Positions 1-10,561 of a stretch of 64,000 nt of DNA are shown here, one piece after another. The notes under the pieces are model-generated. The model was not told the origin of the DNA. It did not search any database and saw only the letters and a list, made by a program, of their open reading frames with translations. The stretch's first letter is position 1. Every line of letters begins with the position of its first letter. The stretch is from positions 19,631-83,630 of the forward strand of contig CALNVZ010001263.1 of the NCBI GenBank assembly GCA_940671915.1. Reading direction: 5' to 3'. Made by a program: the position numbers and the translations under genes. Origin of the DNA: Paracentrotus lividus (taxonomy: Eukaryota > Echinodermata > Echinoidea > Camarodonta > Echinidae).

Positions 1-2247
1 AAAGAAGACTGAAGGCGCTAGGTGGTTGAGAGACATATGCTGATGGGAAACAGAGCATCGACATCAAATAGGCAATCTCATGGAAGAAGTTCAGAACGTC
101 ATATTAAGACATGATAGACAGAAGAAACGAATGGATAGACAGTGTAACTGAAGTAGAAACAAATATATGAGCGCCATTGTCACAAACTCTACAAGAGAAT
201 CATGTACCAAAGGAGTCAAAGCCATCACAAACAAGTTATACGACGCAAGGCGACTGTACTCTGTCAAAAATGAACACGTGGAACATTTCATACACACAAA
301 GAGAAGATGTAAAATAAGTGAGAATCCGAGATAGAGAAGTTCCCTGCCAAAAGATATTATATGATAACAGAACGACCGAAAACAAAGAACAAAAATTACG
401 TCCCATGGCGCGCGTGCATTTCCAAGAGAAGACCAGGAGCCTCCACCCTTGAGAGATGAGAACCACACGAGTACCACTTAACACGGTCTATGACAGAACA
501 TCAAGAACCAATGGGGAAGGAGTCCTGGATGTGATATCCCACTAACCAAACCCAAGTGGCAACTTCGTCTTAACACCATATCAGGCAAATGGAGAACGCA
601 CTTGATAGGTCACTGAAAAATCAACTTATGCCCGGTGGTACGCCATCTAGGGGGAACCTGAAGAACAGAGATGGCCCAGAAGACTAGAGGTAAAAGTCAA
701 TCTTTGCGTAATACCACTTAACCCAAGAAGGAGAGATGCCATAGCAAGCCTGGCAACTGAAGGACCTTAAATAGCCGGACAGTGCTCTTATATCACATGC
801 TAGCAAGATAATTCGGTCAAGATAAATAGCAGGATGAAAGAATGGAAAAACAGATTGAGATTAGGAGATATCTACAGCTCAAGCTGGATTCAGACCAGGG
901 GGGGGGGGGGGGGGGGGGGGGGCGGGGTGAACAAGTGAGAGCCAGATACACAATCTGAAGATGATTAATGCCCCGAGAAAAACGACAAGAGAAATGGAAG
1001 GGAGGCAGCTACTAGTTACATTGTCTGGCCCCGGAATTATACAGGGAGGTTATAGTAAAGCCTTCGACCACCACAGACATTGACGCCATTGTATGGCAGG
1101 GGGAAATGTTAGGCCCGCAAGACTGTAACAACGACTCAGCTGGCAGCTGTCAAGAATCTTGGCGGTATGAGTATATTCAGTAGTGAGTTTCGAAGGATTG
1201 GGCAACCAAGTAGTGCAGAACAAGGATAGTATCGTCTTTCACCACCTCCCGTGGTTAAATATATACTCAGAAACTAATAAGTGCGGGAAGCTCTTGACAA
1301 ACTTTACTGTGACTGTGGCTATTGGACGGAAAGAATAGTAACAGAATTTATGAGAATATGCTTACCTGATGATACGAGCCCTGCTTGACTGGATCTATTG
1401 GAAGACAATGCACAGATCTCCTTACCAGAGTTCAATGATAACCAGTGAATCTGCGAAGGACTCTTTTGAATGTATCACAAAAATAAAGGTCAAGGGGATC
1501 CGACCGTGTCGGAGGAGGTAGGAACCTATGATGAAATGGTCCGTAGGTCGAAATCAACACTGACAGCAAATATTACAGGGTTAATGGAGAGTTATTTAGA
1601 GAAGGTGGTTCAAGCACACTTCAGCACCTCGGGACGAAATAAGTCACCCGACCAGTGTGAGATCGACAGCCCAAACTCACAGCGGAGACTTGCCATCGCA
1701 AGAGATGCAGACTGTATCGCTATCTACAAATATGGAAAAACAAGTCAATCAACAGGACTACAAATATGCGCACCTGTTTGAGATACAAACACTAGTTCCC
1801 CAGTTTGCTAATACGTTAGTGCCGTGTCCTGGGCGGCGATGAAGAAGTCGGAAAAGAAAAGAGGGTCGAAGCTCAGATGATTCCAACTTAAGGCAACATA
1901 CAGGGCGTTGCTAGACTTCGGATCAGAGTGTATTCTTGGACATAGAGAGGGAAAAACTCATGATAATGAAAAATATGTGCTCAACAAGGATAGGCTAAAG
2001 CGAAACTGGAATTGTTGAGAGCCCACATGACCCCACTTAAGGGCTTCGCTTACTTCGGACCATGCTTGATGCGAAAAGCTGCCAAGAACCGAGTACCAAC
2101 GTGACTTGGATGTCAGGAACTGACGTGTTTGTGGGATTAACCCACCCTAAAGATTCGGAGGAACGGGGCAAAAACACACCCGTGTACAGACGGTATAGTC
2201 ACCTCTCACGGAAATATGACAATTAACACGAGAGGCTATCAGCAACG
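1..2247. other. Leading segment of unknown origin
   Basis: No recognisable gene or repeat family is seen here on either strand. Its texture differs from the rest of the window: it is purine-rich on the plus strand, has few long A/T runs and no TIR pairs, and shares no family with downstream DNA. A G-run with one C lies near 900-925. The longest open frame starts at 1470 (103 codons) and resembles no family I know. The segment stops at the assembly gap, so it may be a different locus, a misjoined contig or low-quality sequence. Confidence 0.5.
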
Positions 2248-2272
2248 NNNNNNNNNNNNNNNNNNNNNNNNN
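2248..2272. other. Assembly gap (25 N)
   Basis: A run of 25 N bases. The fixed small size suggests a placeholder joining two contigs, so the order across it is not proven by the sequence. Confidence 0.98.
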
Positions 2273-2680
2273 AACTCAATCAGTTTACATCCTTGGTCAT
2301 TCTGCTGTCCTAGGCCAAATATGCCATGAGTTGAGGAAGGAACTGATGATTTTCCAACCTTAACAACCTTAACAAGTAAAAATGGCAAATTAAAAAAAAA
2401 CAAAAAACAAGGAAGAAAATAATACAGGGGGTATTTCTTCACAATATTTTACGTAGAGAGGACGTATTCATTATTACACGTATTGCCATTTGGCTTGTTT
2501 TTACGCTCTGCGTGTTCATGGAATATATACGTGAGTATTGTCTTAACAATCGACAAAATAGTAAGCTAATCTTCATATCACTTACTAAATTGATTAGGAA
2601 ACTTGGAGGAAATCATTTTGGCCTCTTAGCCTATTTTGAATCAAGTTGACATAGTTAGGTAAGTACTTACGTATATATAA
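2273..2680. other. AT-rich spacer, nothing recognised
   Basis: AT-rich sequence with A-runs near 2390-2410. I see no conserved coding signal and no TIR pair. Confidence 0.6.
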
Positions 2681-2784
2681 TCAGGGGCCGCGGAGCCGGG
2701 GGGGGGGGGGGCTGGGGGGCTGCAGCCCCCCCCCCCCACTTTGGCTCAGCCCCTCCACTTTCAAAATCGCTCCGCGGCCCCTGA
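2681..2784. mobile_element. Short MITE with GGGGCCGCGGAGC ends, copy 1
   Basis: The left end TCAGGGGCCGCGGAGC (2681-2696) is the exact reverse complement of the right end GCTCCGCGGCCCCTGA (2769-2784). TAA flanks both sides as a likely 3 bp target duplication. The inside has G and C homopolymers. A second copy with the same ends lies at 38005-38159. A 3 bp TWA-like duplication fits PIF/Harbinger-type MITEs; the superfamily is inferred. Confidence 0.75.
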
Positions 2785-2897
2785 TAATTATAGAGCAGAA
2801 CCTGTTGCATTTACGTTCTCCATAATGGGTGATGGGTATGAATTTGTTTGAATGACTGGTGTGCGCAATATACATGTATATAGGGTACATTAATACC

Positions 2898-3869
2898 CTT
2901 TTCAGACTGCTATTTGTTAACCCCGTACTATCCTTAACCCCATACTATCCTTAACCCCGTACTATCTTTTTTTTTTGCTTTCAGACAGTGTTTCTTAACC
3001 CCATACTATTGCTTAGCCGGGGTTAAGAAATTCAATGCTTTTCACACTGGGTATTCCTTAACCCCAGACTATTTGCTGGATTATGAATATTAATGATTTC
3101 ATTGCCTTTCTTTATGTTCTTCATTGTTTTTCTCTCTCTCCTGCTGTTATTCTATGTTTTCTATCTTTCCTTTTGTTATTCATTGTTTTTCCCTTTTTCC
3201 TTGTGTTAGTTATTCCCTGTTTTTTTTCCTTATGTTATTCATTGTTTTTCTATCTTTCCCTATGTTATTCATTATTTTATCTCTCTTTCCTTATGTTATT
3301 CATTGTTTTTCTATCTTTCCTTATCTTATTCATTATTTTATCTCTCTTTCCTGACGTTATTCATTGTTTCATGTCTCTTTTATTATGTTATTCATTGTTT
3401 TTCTCTTTTTCCTCATTTAATTCATTGTTTTTCTCTTTTTCCTAATGTTATTCATTGTTTTTCTCTTTTTCCTAATGTTATTCATTGTTTTTCTCTTTTT
3501 CCTTATGTTATTCATTGTTTTTCTCTTTACTTGTGTTATCTAGTTTACGAATAATTATGCATATTCATGACCACATTTTCATTGATTGGCTAATGCTTAT
3601 CCCCGCTTTTCCTTAGCACGGTTTGGTTTCAGACTGCAACTCTTAGCACCGCAATTGCCCGGCTAACTCCGCAATTACCCGGCTAACCCTGCTTTTTAGC
3701 AGGGCCAGATAGTACCGTACTATTTACCGTTCTAGCCTACTTTGGTAAAACGCAGTCTGAAACCGAAGCGTGCTAAGCTTAACCCCAGGAAATATGTGGT
3801 ACTAAGGCCCCCCCCCCCTTAGCCCTACCTATTTCCTGGGGCTAAGGATTTTAACTGCAGTCTGAAAAG
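2898..3869. mobile_element. TIR element with CTTTTCAGACTGC ends and nested hairpin
   Basis: CTTTTCAGACTGC at 2898-2910 is a perfect 13 bp inverted match to GCAGTCTGAAAAG at 3857-3869. A second inverted pair, AGCACGGTTTGGTTTCAGACTGC-like at 3615-3638 and its complement at 3752-3774 (two mismatches), sits inside and repeats the terminal CAGACTGC motif. Short direct repeats of the type TTAACCCCGTACTATCC fill the left end. A 30 bp pyrimidine-rich array occupies the middle. No transposase is present and no clear target duplication is seen. Confidence 0.7.
3090..3535. repeat. ~30 bp tandem array, pyrimidine-rich
   Basis: Degenerate tandem units built on TTATTCATTGTTTTTCTC followed by a T/C-rich spacer and TAATG or TATG, about 30 bp long and most regular at 3400-3530. 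Because the unit is close to a multiple of three it keeps several frames open, but these translate only to F/L/S/Y/I repeats and are not genes. Confidence 0.85.
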
Positions 3870-4149
3870 CGTACAGCTCGCTTAATTGCAGCATCGATTG
3901 AAATGAAACTTGCACCATATATGTGTTGGACGAAATAAAGTGACACTTTGCGGAATGATTAATTTAGACCCCAGAAAATTAACTACCGGTTGAAGAAAGC
4001 TTCATATAAGCCGGTTACAAGTCTTCAACATATATTATTAACGTTAATTTAAATTGTTTCTACGTGCGGAATTAATTATGAAATAAAAGTAAATGTGAAC
4101 AAATAATTAATAATAGTCATTTTAATGGGGGAAACATTTATTTGAAGAG

Positions 4150-4262
4150 TTTATTTCCAGAAGGGGTTAGGTCCACTTTTTAGCCAATCTGAGAAATTTA
4201 TTTTATACCTATATTGCAGTATATATTGAGCCAATATGGGAAAAGCGCATTATAAATAATGG

Positions 4263-4307
<45 letters not shown>

Positions 4308-4432
4308 TTCAATGCAATGATAATACCCCACCATGGGAATGCAAAATCCCACTTAGAAAAAATCTGCGGGTCTTCAATTTTTTTTTCTTTTATATTCTCA
4401 ATTTTTTGGACCTAATCCCTTTTGGAGATAAA
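4150..4432. mobile_element. MITE with GGGGTTAGGTCC ends, copy 1
   Basis: TTTATTTCCAGAAGGGGTTA then GGTCC at 4150 is mirrored by GGACCTAATCCCTTTTGGAG then ATAAA ending at 4432. A (TTA)n microsatellite of about 15 units occupies 4262-4305. A second copy is at 7944-8219 and a one-ended remnant at about 11622-11648. Confidence 0.75.
4262..4305. repeat. (TTA)n microsatellite
   Basis: Near-pure trinucleotide repeat inside the MITE at 4150-4432. A similar stem, GGGAAAAGYGCATTATAAAT, precedes it here (about 4239) and also a short TTA tract near 13090. Confidence 0.95.
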
Positions 4433-5411
4433 CTGGATCGAACCCCTTCTATGCGTGTGTGTGGGTGCGTGTGTGTTTGTGTGTGCTTATCTTTGTATGT
4501 GTTTGTGATAAATCACTTCTGCGTTCCGACACATATCAATTCTACTCCACGTGAAATGTAAATCTAACGTATGACATTAAATCTTAACATAAAGACGCGT
4601 CCATTATTTGAGGAGGGGAAACGCAACATTACATTCATGAGTTTAGTGGAAATACATGCAGCTGAGCGGCGCAGGAAATTATACGGCTCTATTAATGTCA
4701 ACAAAACCCGCGCTAACGGCGGGAAGCGACCGATTGACAACTGCATGCAATTATTACTTAGCGTACAAAAACTCGCCTAAGAAAACTTCCCTGTCGGTAA
4801 AATGGTATTGTCAGTCGATCCGTTCGAGGAAATTAGTCATGGACATGAAATAAATAATTGAACTTTATCATAGTTTTCGTAGGTAGATGCTTCAGACCAG
4901 ATTGGGAAAAAAACATTTTGGCAAGCCTATAACACCATTGTGCTAAAGTTGTAATCAGAATCTTTATTTAACATAGATTGATGTTCCTAACGATTATTGA
5001 TATAAATAGTGATCTTGTCACATCTTGCGAAGACGCCGTCCACATGCGATATGCATGTGATATGCGGAAATATTGACCCATCGAGTAAAGATTCGTTTGT
5101 GATAATGTTCAAAGTGACAGGACTTTTTTTATAACCAATCGAAATGAATGTACCATATTTGGAAAGCTGAAAAGAAAGCTTTTAAAAACTGCTTGATCAT
5201 TAAGGTGTAATATAATTATGCGTAATCGAGGAAGATGACTATGCAGCGTATGAGCTATTTTAAGAGCAAAATTGGCCATATTGTACAGGAATTTGATCTT
5301 ACTAGGATTTCGAATTGACACAAGTGACAGGACTTTTTTTTCCCTTTGCAATAAGTTATTCCTATTTTTGAAAAATTCAGACTCTTAGCGTACTTATTCA
5401 TGTTGATCATT

Positions 5412-6060
5412 TCGTCGCTGTTTTTACGAACCGTCATAAACCGAATTTTTTGTCAAATTTTCGAAATTGAGTTTTTTTCGATATTCTTAAAGCCTGTATT
5501 AAACTCTATCAAATGACCAAATTTCAGGTGGAAATCTTGATTATTTTAAAAATAAGAGAAGATTTAAATTTCGTTCGAAATGTCACATCGCTTCCGGTGA
5601 TTTTACGAAGCGTCCTAAACCATTGTTTCTACAATATAGCAGTCTCCAGAATGGCGCGCAACCCGACCTACATACCGGGTGAGCGGTGCGCGTATGCATT
5701 GAATGATTTTACGAACCGTTCTATCTCGTGGTTTAGGACGCTAAAAAACATGCGCGTGATACGCATGATTTTACGAAGTGACCTTAACCCCCTGTTTGTC
5801 GTAAAAATAATCAGTTTCTAAAAAACTACCTTCCATTTTATTCTAAATATTTAAAATTCAAACCCCGATGCAAATAATTTCTCTCAGATTGTAAAATTAT
5901 AGAATGTATGCTGTACATTGGTATAATTAATTGCCCTGGTTTCCTTCAAAGCGCGAAGTTATGAGCGTCAGAAGAACATCCGAACTTTGAACGCGATTAT
6001 CTCAAAAGCTGGTTTTGGGAACTCGGCGAGGTGTAGGACGGTTCGTAAAATCACTGACGA
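5412..6060. mobile_element. Nested MITE with TTTTACGAACCGTC ends
   Basis: The left end TCGTCGCTGTTTTTACGAAC matches the reverse complement of the right end, which also reads TCGTC then TTTTACGAACCGTC. Shorter copies of the terminal motif (GATTTTACGAAGCGTCCTAA, GATTTTACGAACCGTTC) recur inside near 5598, 5706 and 5767. Copies B and C of the host element lack this block. No transposase. Confidence 0.75.
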
Positions 6061-6374
6061 TTTCTTTGAAAAGGTAGTTGCTCGCCATAATCAAGAAAAG
6101 AAAGTGAAAAAACTGTGCAAAATAAAAAAAGTCTATGGCCGCGTTCGCTTTGCGTCGTATCAGGACAATTACCCCCCGGACAATTACCCCCCGAGGACAA
6201 TTACCCCGGACAGTTACCCCCCCCCCCTTCCACCGGCAATTGATGTTGGAATCAAGCGGCGGCCATTGTGAGTCTCGCCTGGTGTCGCAAGTTTTTCGAA
6301 TTATTTTCTACTTGAGATCTTATCTTAATGGCTTTCTTTCCCTTTCTCTTTTATATTTATCTTTCTCCTTTTCT

Positions 6375-6388
6375 CTATCTCTGCCTCT

Positions 6389-6421
<33 letters not shown>

Positions 6422-6422
6422 T
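6375..6422. repeat. (CT)n-(CA)n compound microsatellite
   Basis: A CT tract passing directly into a CA tract within fold-back element 1. Its open frames are low-complexity only. Confidence 0.85.
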
Positions 6423-6693
6423 TTCTTATTTTTCCTCTTTTTTCCCCCTTTTTTCTTCCTTTCCTTTAATAATAATTTTAATAATAATATCAATATTAAG
6501 CATTTGTAATGCGCCTACTAATCTAGTAAACTATTCAGTGGCGCAGCTAATATTATTACCCGGCTATAGCAATAGCTGCCCTTATAAAGGGCGCTTTAGC
6601 GCATTCGAGGAATTTCTTCCTACCGGTACCCATTTACCTTACTTGGGTCAAGTCTGGCAAATTGCAGATTAATATCTTGCCAAATGACATTAG

Positions 6694-6774
6694 TGGAATG
6701 GACGGGATTCGAACCGCGTACCTTGTGATCGTCAGTCCGCCGACTTATCCATTCGACCACACCACCTCCACTCC
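6694..6774 (-). pseudogene. tRNA-derived sequence (SINE head or tRNA relic)
   Basis: On the minus strand an A-box-like TGGTCGAATGGATAAG is followed ~30 bases later by a B-box-like GGTTCGAATCC, both close to the RNA polymerase III consensus. The acceptor stem is not convincing at the normal distance, so a working tRNA is unlikely. It lies inside fold-back element 1. Confidence 0.5.
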
Positions 6775-7943
6775 TAAACATCCCCTTTTTGTTTGTTTAG
6801 CGGCGCCTTCTGCGCCATGAAAATGGGGAGGGGGGGGGGTCTGCATCCAAGCCCCCTGTTTGGGTACACATTATATGCATCAGAAAATATGTAAACTGGC
6901 CCTCATATTCCAAACGGTAGATTCTGCAAAATACGTGTTCCGAAACCATGGTTTCTATTGGCGATCATCTGGGCCATAACGAATAACTTATGTATGATAT
7001 TTAATTTTAAGATTAACCTTATTTTTGCATAAATTGACATTAAGCTTAATATTTTCACTTAATTGGTTAATTTATGGAGTTATTAATTATGACCTATATT
7101 GCCGCCCTTAAAACCATGGGTTCAGACCAAGGTTTTATCCATTTTTCGTGAAATTAAAAAAAAATAATTAAAAATCATATCAGTTGGAATCAGAGATGAA
7201 TCAGAGATATTCAACATATGTGATTATTATGTGTATTTGTGTCCTTTCATGAATTTTCAAATTGTTGTTCTATGAAAATAAAAGGTAATATGAGGGCCCG
7301 TTTACGTATTTTCTGATGCATATAAGAGTATCCAAACGGGGGGCTTGGGGCTCAAGCCCCCCCCCATTTTTTTCATGGCGCAGAAGGTTGAAAGGGGGGA
7401 GAAAAAAGCAAGGAAAAAAGAAGAAGTGAGAGAGAGCAAAGGAGAAAGAGAAATATGAAAGAGAAAGAGAGATTCATTATGATTAAAATCAAGTAGAAAA
7501 ATTTAGAAAACCTGCGACTCGGCGAGATCCACAATAGTGGCCGCTTGATTCAACATCAATGCCTGTAGGGGGGTAATTAGTCGTCGGGGGTAGTTGACCG
7601 GGTGTAACTCTCTGGGGGTAATTGTCGGGGCTAATTGTCTTCGGGGGTGGTAATTGTCCGGGGGGTAATTGTCGGGGGTAATGTCCTCGGGGGTAATTGT
7701 CGCGGGGGGTAATTGTCCTGGGGGTAATTGTCCTCGGGGAATTGTCCGGGGGTAATGTCCGGGGGGTAATTGTCTCGGGGGAATTGTCCGGGGTAATTGT
7801 CCGGGGTATTGTCCAGGGGGTAATTGTCCTAGAACGCTTTGAGTAGAGTGATAGCGCCTCTTCCCTTAAGTTTACTCTAGAATTGATATGTTAAAATGGA
7901 AATTATATCCAGCATATGACAAATTGTCAGGAATTTCGATACT

Positions 7944-8219
7944 TTATTTCTGCAAAAGGGGTAAGGTCCAGTTTATTTCCAAAAGGGGTTAGGTCCAAAA
8001 ATGACAATTTGAAATAAAAAAAAATTAAAAAATAAAGACCAGCAGATTTTTTCTAAATGTGATTTTATAGTCCCATGGTTGGGTATTATGTTATGTTTAG
8101 TATATTATATTTAGAAACACAGCAATAGCCTATCATTGTCTATGTGTGAATTGAAACAAAAAAAAATCTGTATTTTCACAGAATGGCTAAAAGTGGACTT
8201 AACCCCTTTTGGAAATAAA
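7944..8219. mobile_element. MITE with GGGGTTAGGTCC ends, copy 2
   Basis: The left terminal motif appears twice in tandem (from 7944 and 7972, TTTATTTCCAAAAGGGGTTA) and is mirrored by GGACTTAACCCCTTTTGGAA ending near 8219. Same family as 4150-4432. AT-rich inside, without coding signal. Confidence 0.75.
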
Positions 8220-8273
8220 TTCAATTTTCTTTGCCATTTTTAAAGAGGTATTATCTTCTAGAGCTACTTAAAG

Positions 8274-9169
8274 TCGTATCAGAACATCTCCCCCGGAGGA
8301 CATCTCCCCCGGGGACAACTCCCGGAGGACAGCTCCCCCGGAGGACAACTCCCCCGGAGGACAACTCCCCCGGAGGACAACACCCCAGGAGGACAACTCC
8401 CCCACAGGACATCTCCCCCGGAGGACAGGTCCCCCAAGGACAACTCTCCCGGAGGACATCTCCCCCGATGAAAACTCCCCAGGAGGACAAGTCCCACAGA
8501 GGACATATCCCCCTAGTACAACTCCCCCGAAGGACAACTCCCCGGAGGCAACTCCCCTGGAGGACAACTCCCCCGGAGGACAACTCCCCTGGAGGACAAC
8601 TCCCCCGGAGGACGACTCCCCCGGAGGACAACTCCCCCGCAGTACAACTACCCCGCAGGAGAAGTCCCCCGGAGGACAACTCAACCATTCTGGAGAACAG
8701 ATTCACATGAACTCGTTAATTTTTGCTCCATTTGCGATTTAAAAAAAAATTAAAAACCGAAAAAGCCATTCATGGAAATACAAAATCTTTGGCAATTTTT
8801 GTTTTTTTTCCGGCGAAGGGTGTTAACGTTTGGCAGCTGTAGAGGCGTACTGCTATTGGAACCGAATTTTATCGTCAAGAGAGAGAGAGAGATATATCAA
8901 CTTCAATCTTAAATCACCATATGAAGATGATCAGATTAGATTTTAGAATATGTAGGTCAATGGTCAGGCTCGTAACTAGGATTTTTGCGGGGGTTCGAAA
9001 TCTGAAAAAATAAACCTTTTGAAGGGATGATTCTTGAGCGCAAAGCGCGAGCCGAAATTTTTTGACTAAAAATGACCCGAAGCAGTATATTTTTACTTTT
9101 ATGGTTCTATTTTTGTTGTTGTTATTCTTTTACAAAAGGTGACGATCATCTTTCTTTTAGCCAAAGAAG

Positions 9170-9207
<38 letters not shown>

Positions 9208-10533
9208 TTTCAAGCGCGAATCATCAAGTGGAAAATGTTATATTACACCTCTTCAATTATACAAAAATACATGTACATAATTTGATACAGGGGTTTTGTT
9301 TTGTTTCGTTTTGGCTTGTTTCAGCAAATGTTTTAGAATTATAAATTTTTTCATCGGATATGTAGACGGAAATACTGGAAAATTGGTTGATATACCGAAA
9401 TGTTTTAATTTTCATCTACTTCTGGAGATATATTCATACCAACACTAGTTGCAATAACACCCTCTTATGATAGCTATTACACGGCATGAATGCAAAGCTG
9501 TGCAAGTGCATACTTATGAACACACAACATTCAGATATAACAATTGTCTGTAAAATCTTAAACCCAATGATAATGATTGTATTACATTATTCCTTGAAAA
9601 ATGTCAAAACAAGTGATGATGTTGGAATTGAGTTTTGTGAATTTCTTTTTTAATAAATAAAAATTGTGTTCTCGTTAAACTTTGCGCCCATTCAATTGTT
9701 AGGGTTTTGATATTACAATTAAAGCTATTTGAGGCTCAACCCCCCCCCCCTCCCGTGCTGAAAACGACTAGGCCAACTCGCCCTTCGTGTTCTTTTCTAC
9801 TCCTGAAGCTTCATGTTTAAGTCCCCATTTAGCATCCTTACTTTTTTTCAACATTTCTTGCATTTTCATTAATTTTCCTTTTCTGAGGGTCACATTTCGT
9901 TGGGGGTACCTCTGAATCTGCCAAACCTAACAATCTCTTGAGGGAAGGAGTAGCCATTCATAGATTGGAAAGGGTCGTTCCAATGGATGATTGGCAATTA
10001 AACAACCATTCCCATCCTCGCTTGTCATTACATAAGGGTTACTCCATGCGAAAAGTAATGTAATAATTGTAACAGAAAGAAAAACGAAAGGGTTGGCATA
10101 AAATCAATAGTTATAAAGCATTTAAAGTGAGGGGAGATGTCATCCGGGGAGTTGTCCTTGGGGGGAACTATCCTCCGGGGGAGATGTCCTCCGGGGGAGT
10201 TGACCTCCAGGGGAGTTGTCCTGCGGGGAAGTTGTCCTCCGGGGGAGCTGTCCTCAGGGGGTGTTGTCCTCCGGGGAGCTGTCCTCAGGGGGTGTGATAC
10301 CAGGAGGAAGTTGTCCTCCGTTGGAGTTGTCCGTGGGGAAGCTGTCCCCGAGGGGACTCGTCCTGGGGTGGGGGGGACCTGTCCCTCCGGGGAAGAATGT
10401 CCTTGCGGGGTACTGTCCCTCCGGGGAGCTGTCCTCCGGGGAGTGTCCTCCGTGGGGAGTTGTCCTCCGGGGGAGCTGTCCTCCGGGAGTTGTCCCCGGG
10501 GGAGTTGTCCTCCGGGGGAGATGTCCTAGAACC
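8274..10533. mobile_element. Fold-back element 2, GGACAACTCCCCCG arms
   Basis: Left arm 8281-8685 is a tandem array of ~15 bp GGACAACTCCCCCGGA units. Right arm 10130-10530 is the same array inverted. End caps TCGTATCAGAACA and TGTCCTAGAA match fold-back element 1, although the array unit differs (ACTCCCCCG against ATTACCCCC). ACTTAAAG is duplicated at 8266-8273 and 10534-10541. The interior (8690-10120) has no transposase; it holds a poly-A run (9171-9203) and a GCGCAAAGCGCGAGCC motif near 9040. Long open frames in the arms on both strands come from the 15 bp period. Confidence 0.82.
9171..9203. repeat. Poly-A run (~33)
   Basis: Uninterrupted A-run following AAGAAG, inside fold-back element 2. 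It could be the tail of an old retroposed sequence, but no LINE or SINE body is recognisable before it. Confidence 0.85.
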
Positions 10534-10561
10534 ACTTAAAGTATATAGATTTAGGCCAATG

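Larger units (their letters stand above)
6153..7834. mobile_element. Fold-back element 1, GGACAATTACCCCC arms
   Basis: The arms are tandem ~15 bp units of GGACAATTACCCCCC: a short run of units on the left (6162-6225), a long run on the right (7565-7830) in opposite orientation. Inside these a single-copy inverted stretch pairs about 6236-6310 with about 7490-7560. The target copy CGCTTTG is duplicated exactly at 6146-6152 and 7835-7841, as the uninterrupted copy of the host element at 16752 confirms. Ends read CGTCGTATCAGGACA and TGTCCTAGAA. No transposase is seen. Arms of minisatellite fit fold-back or Mutator-like elements; that class is an inference. Confidence 0.8.
4531..7891. mobile_element. 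ACATATCAATTCTA-family element, copy A, interrupted twice
   Basis: Left end ACATATCAATTCTA (4531) is mirrored by TAGAATTGATATGT ending at 7891. The same sequence recurs uninterrupted at 16752-17718 and 18774-19822, which gives an ancestral length near 1 kb. Compared with those copies, copy A carries one insertion at 5412-6060 and another at 6153-7834. Open frames inside are not conserved among copies, so it is non-autonomous. Confidence 0.8.

Noticed and set aside
1470-1781. 103-codon plus frame
   Set aside because: No recognised motif, in a segment of doubtful origin; length is within chance.
3083-3554. Possible membrane protein (F/L/S/I-rich frames)
   Set aside because: Three overlapping frames all arise from the 30 bp pyrimidine-rich array.
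8231-8710. Long overlapping frames on both strands (up to 159 codons), P/R/T-rich or G/S/L-rich
   Set aside because: The 15 bp unit is a multiple of three, so stops are absent in several frames at once; no domain and the same happens in the inverted arm at 10137-10539.
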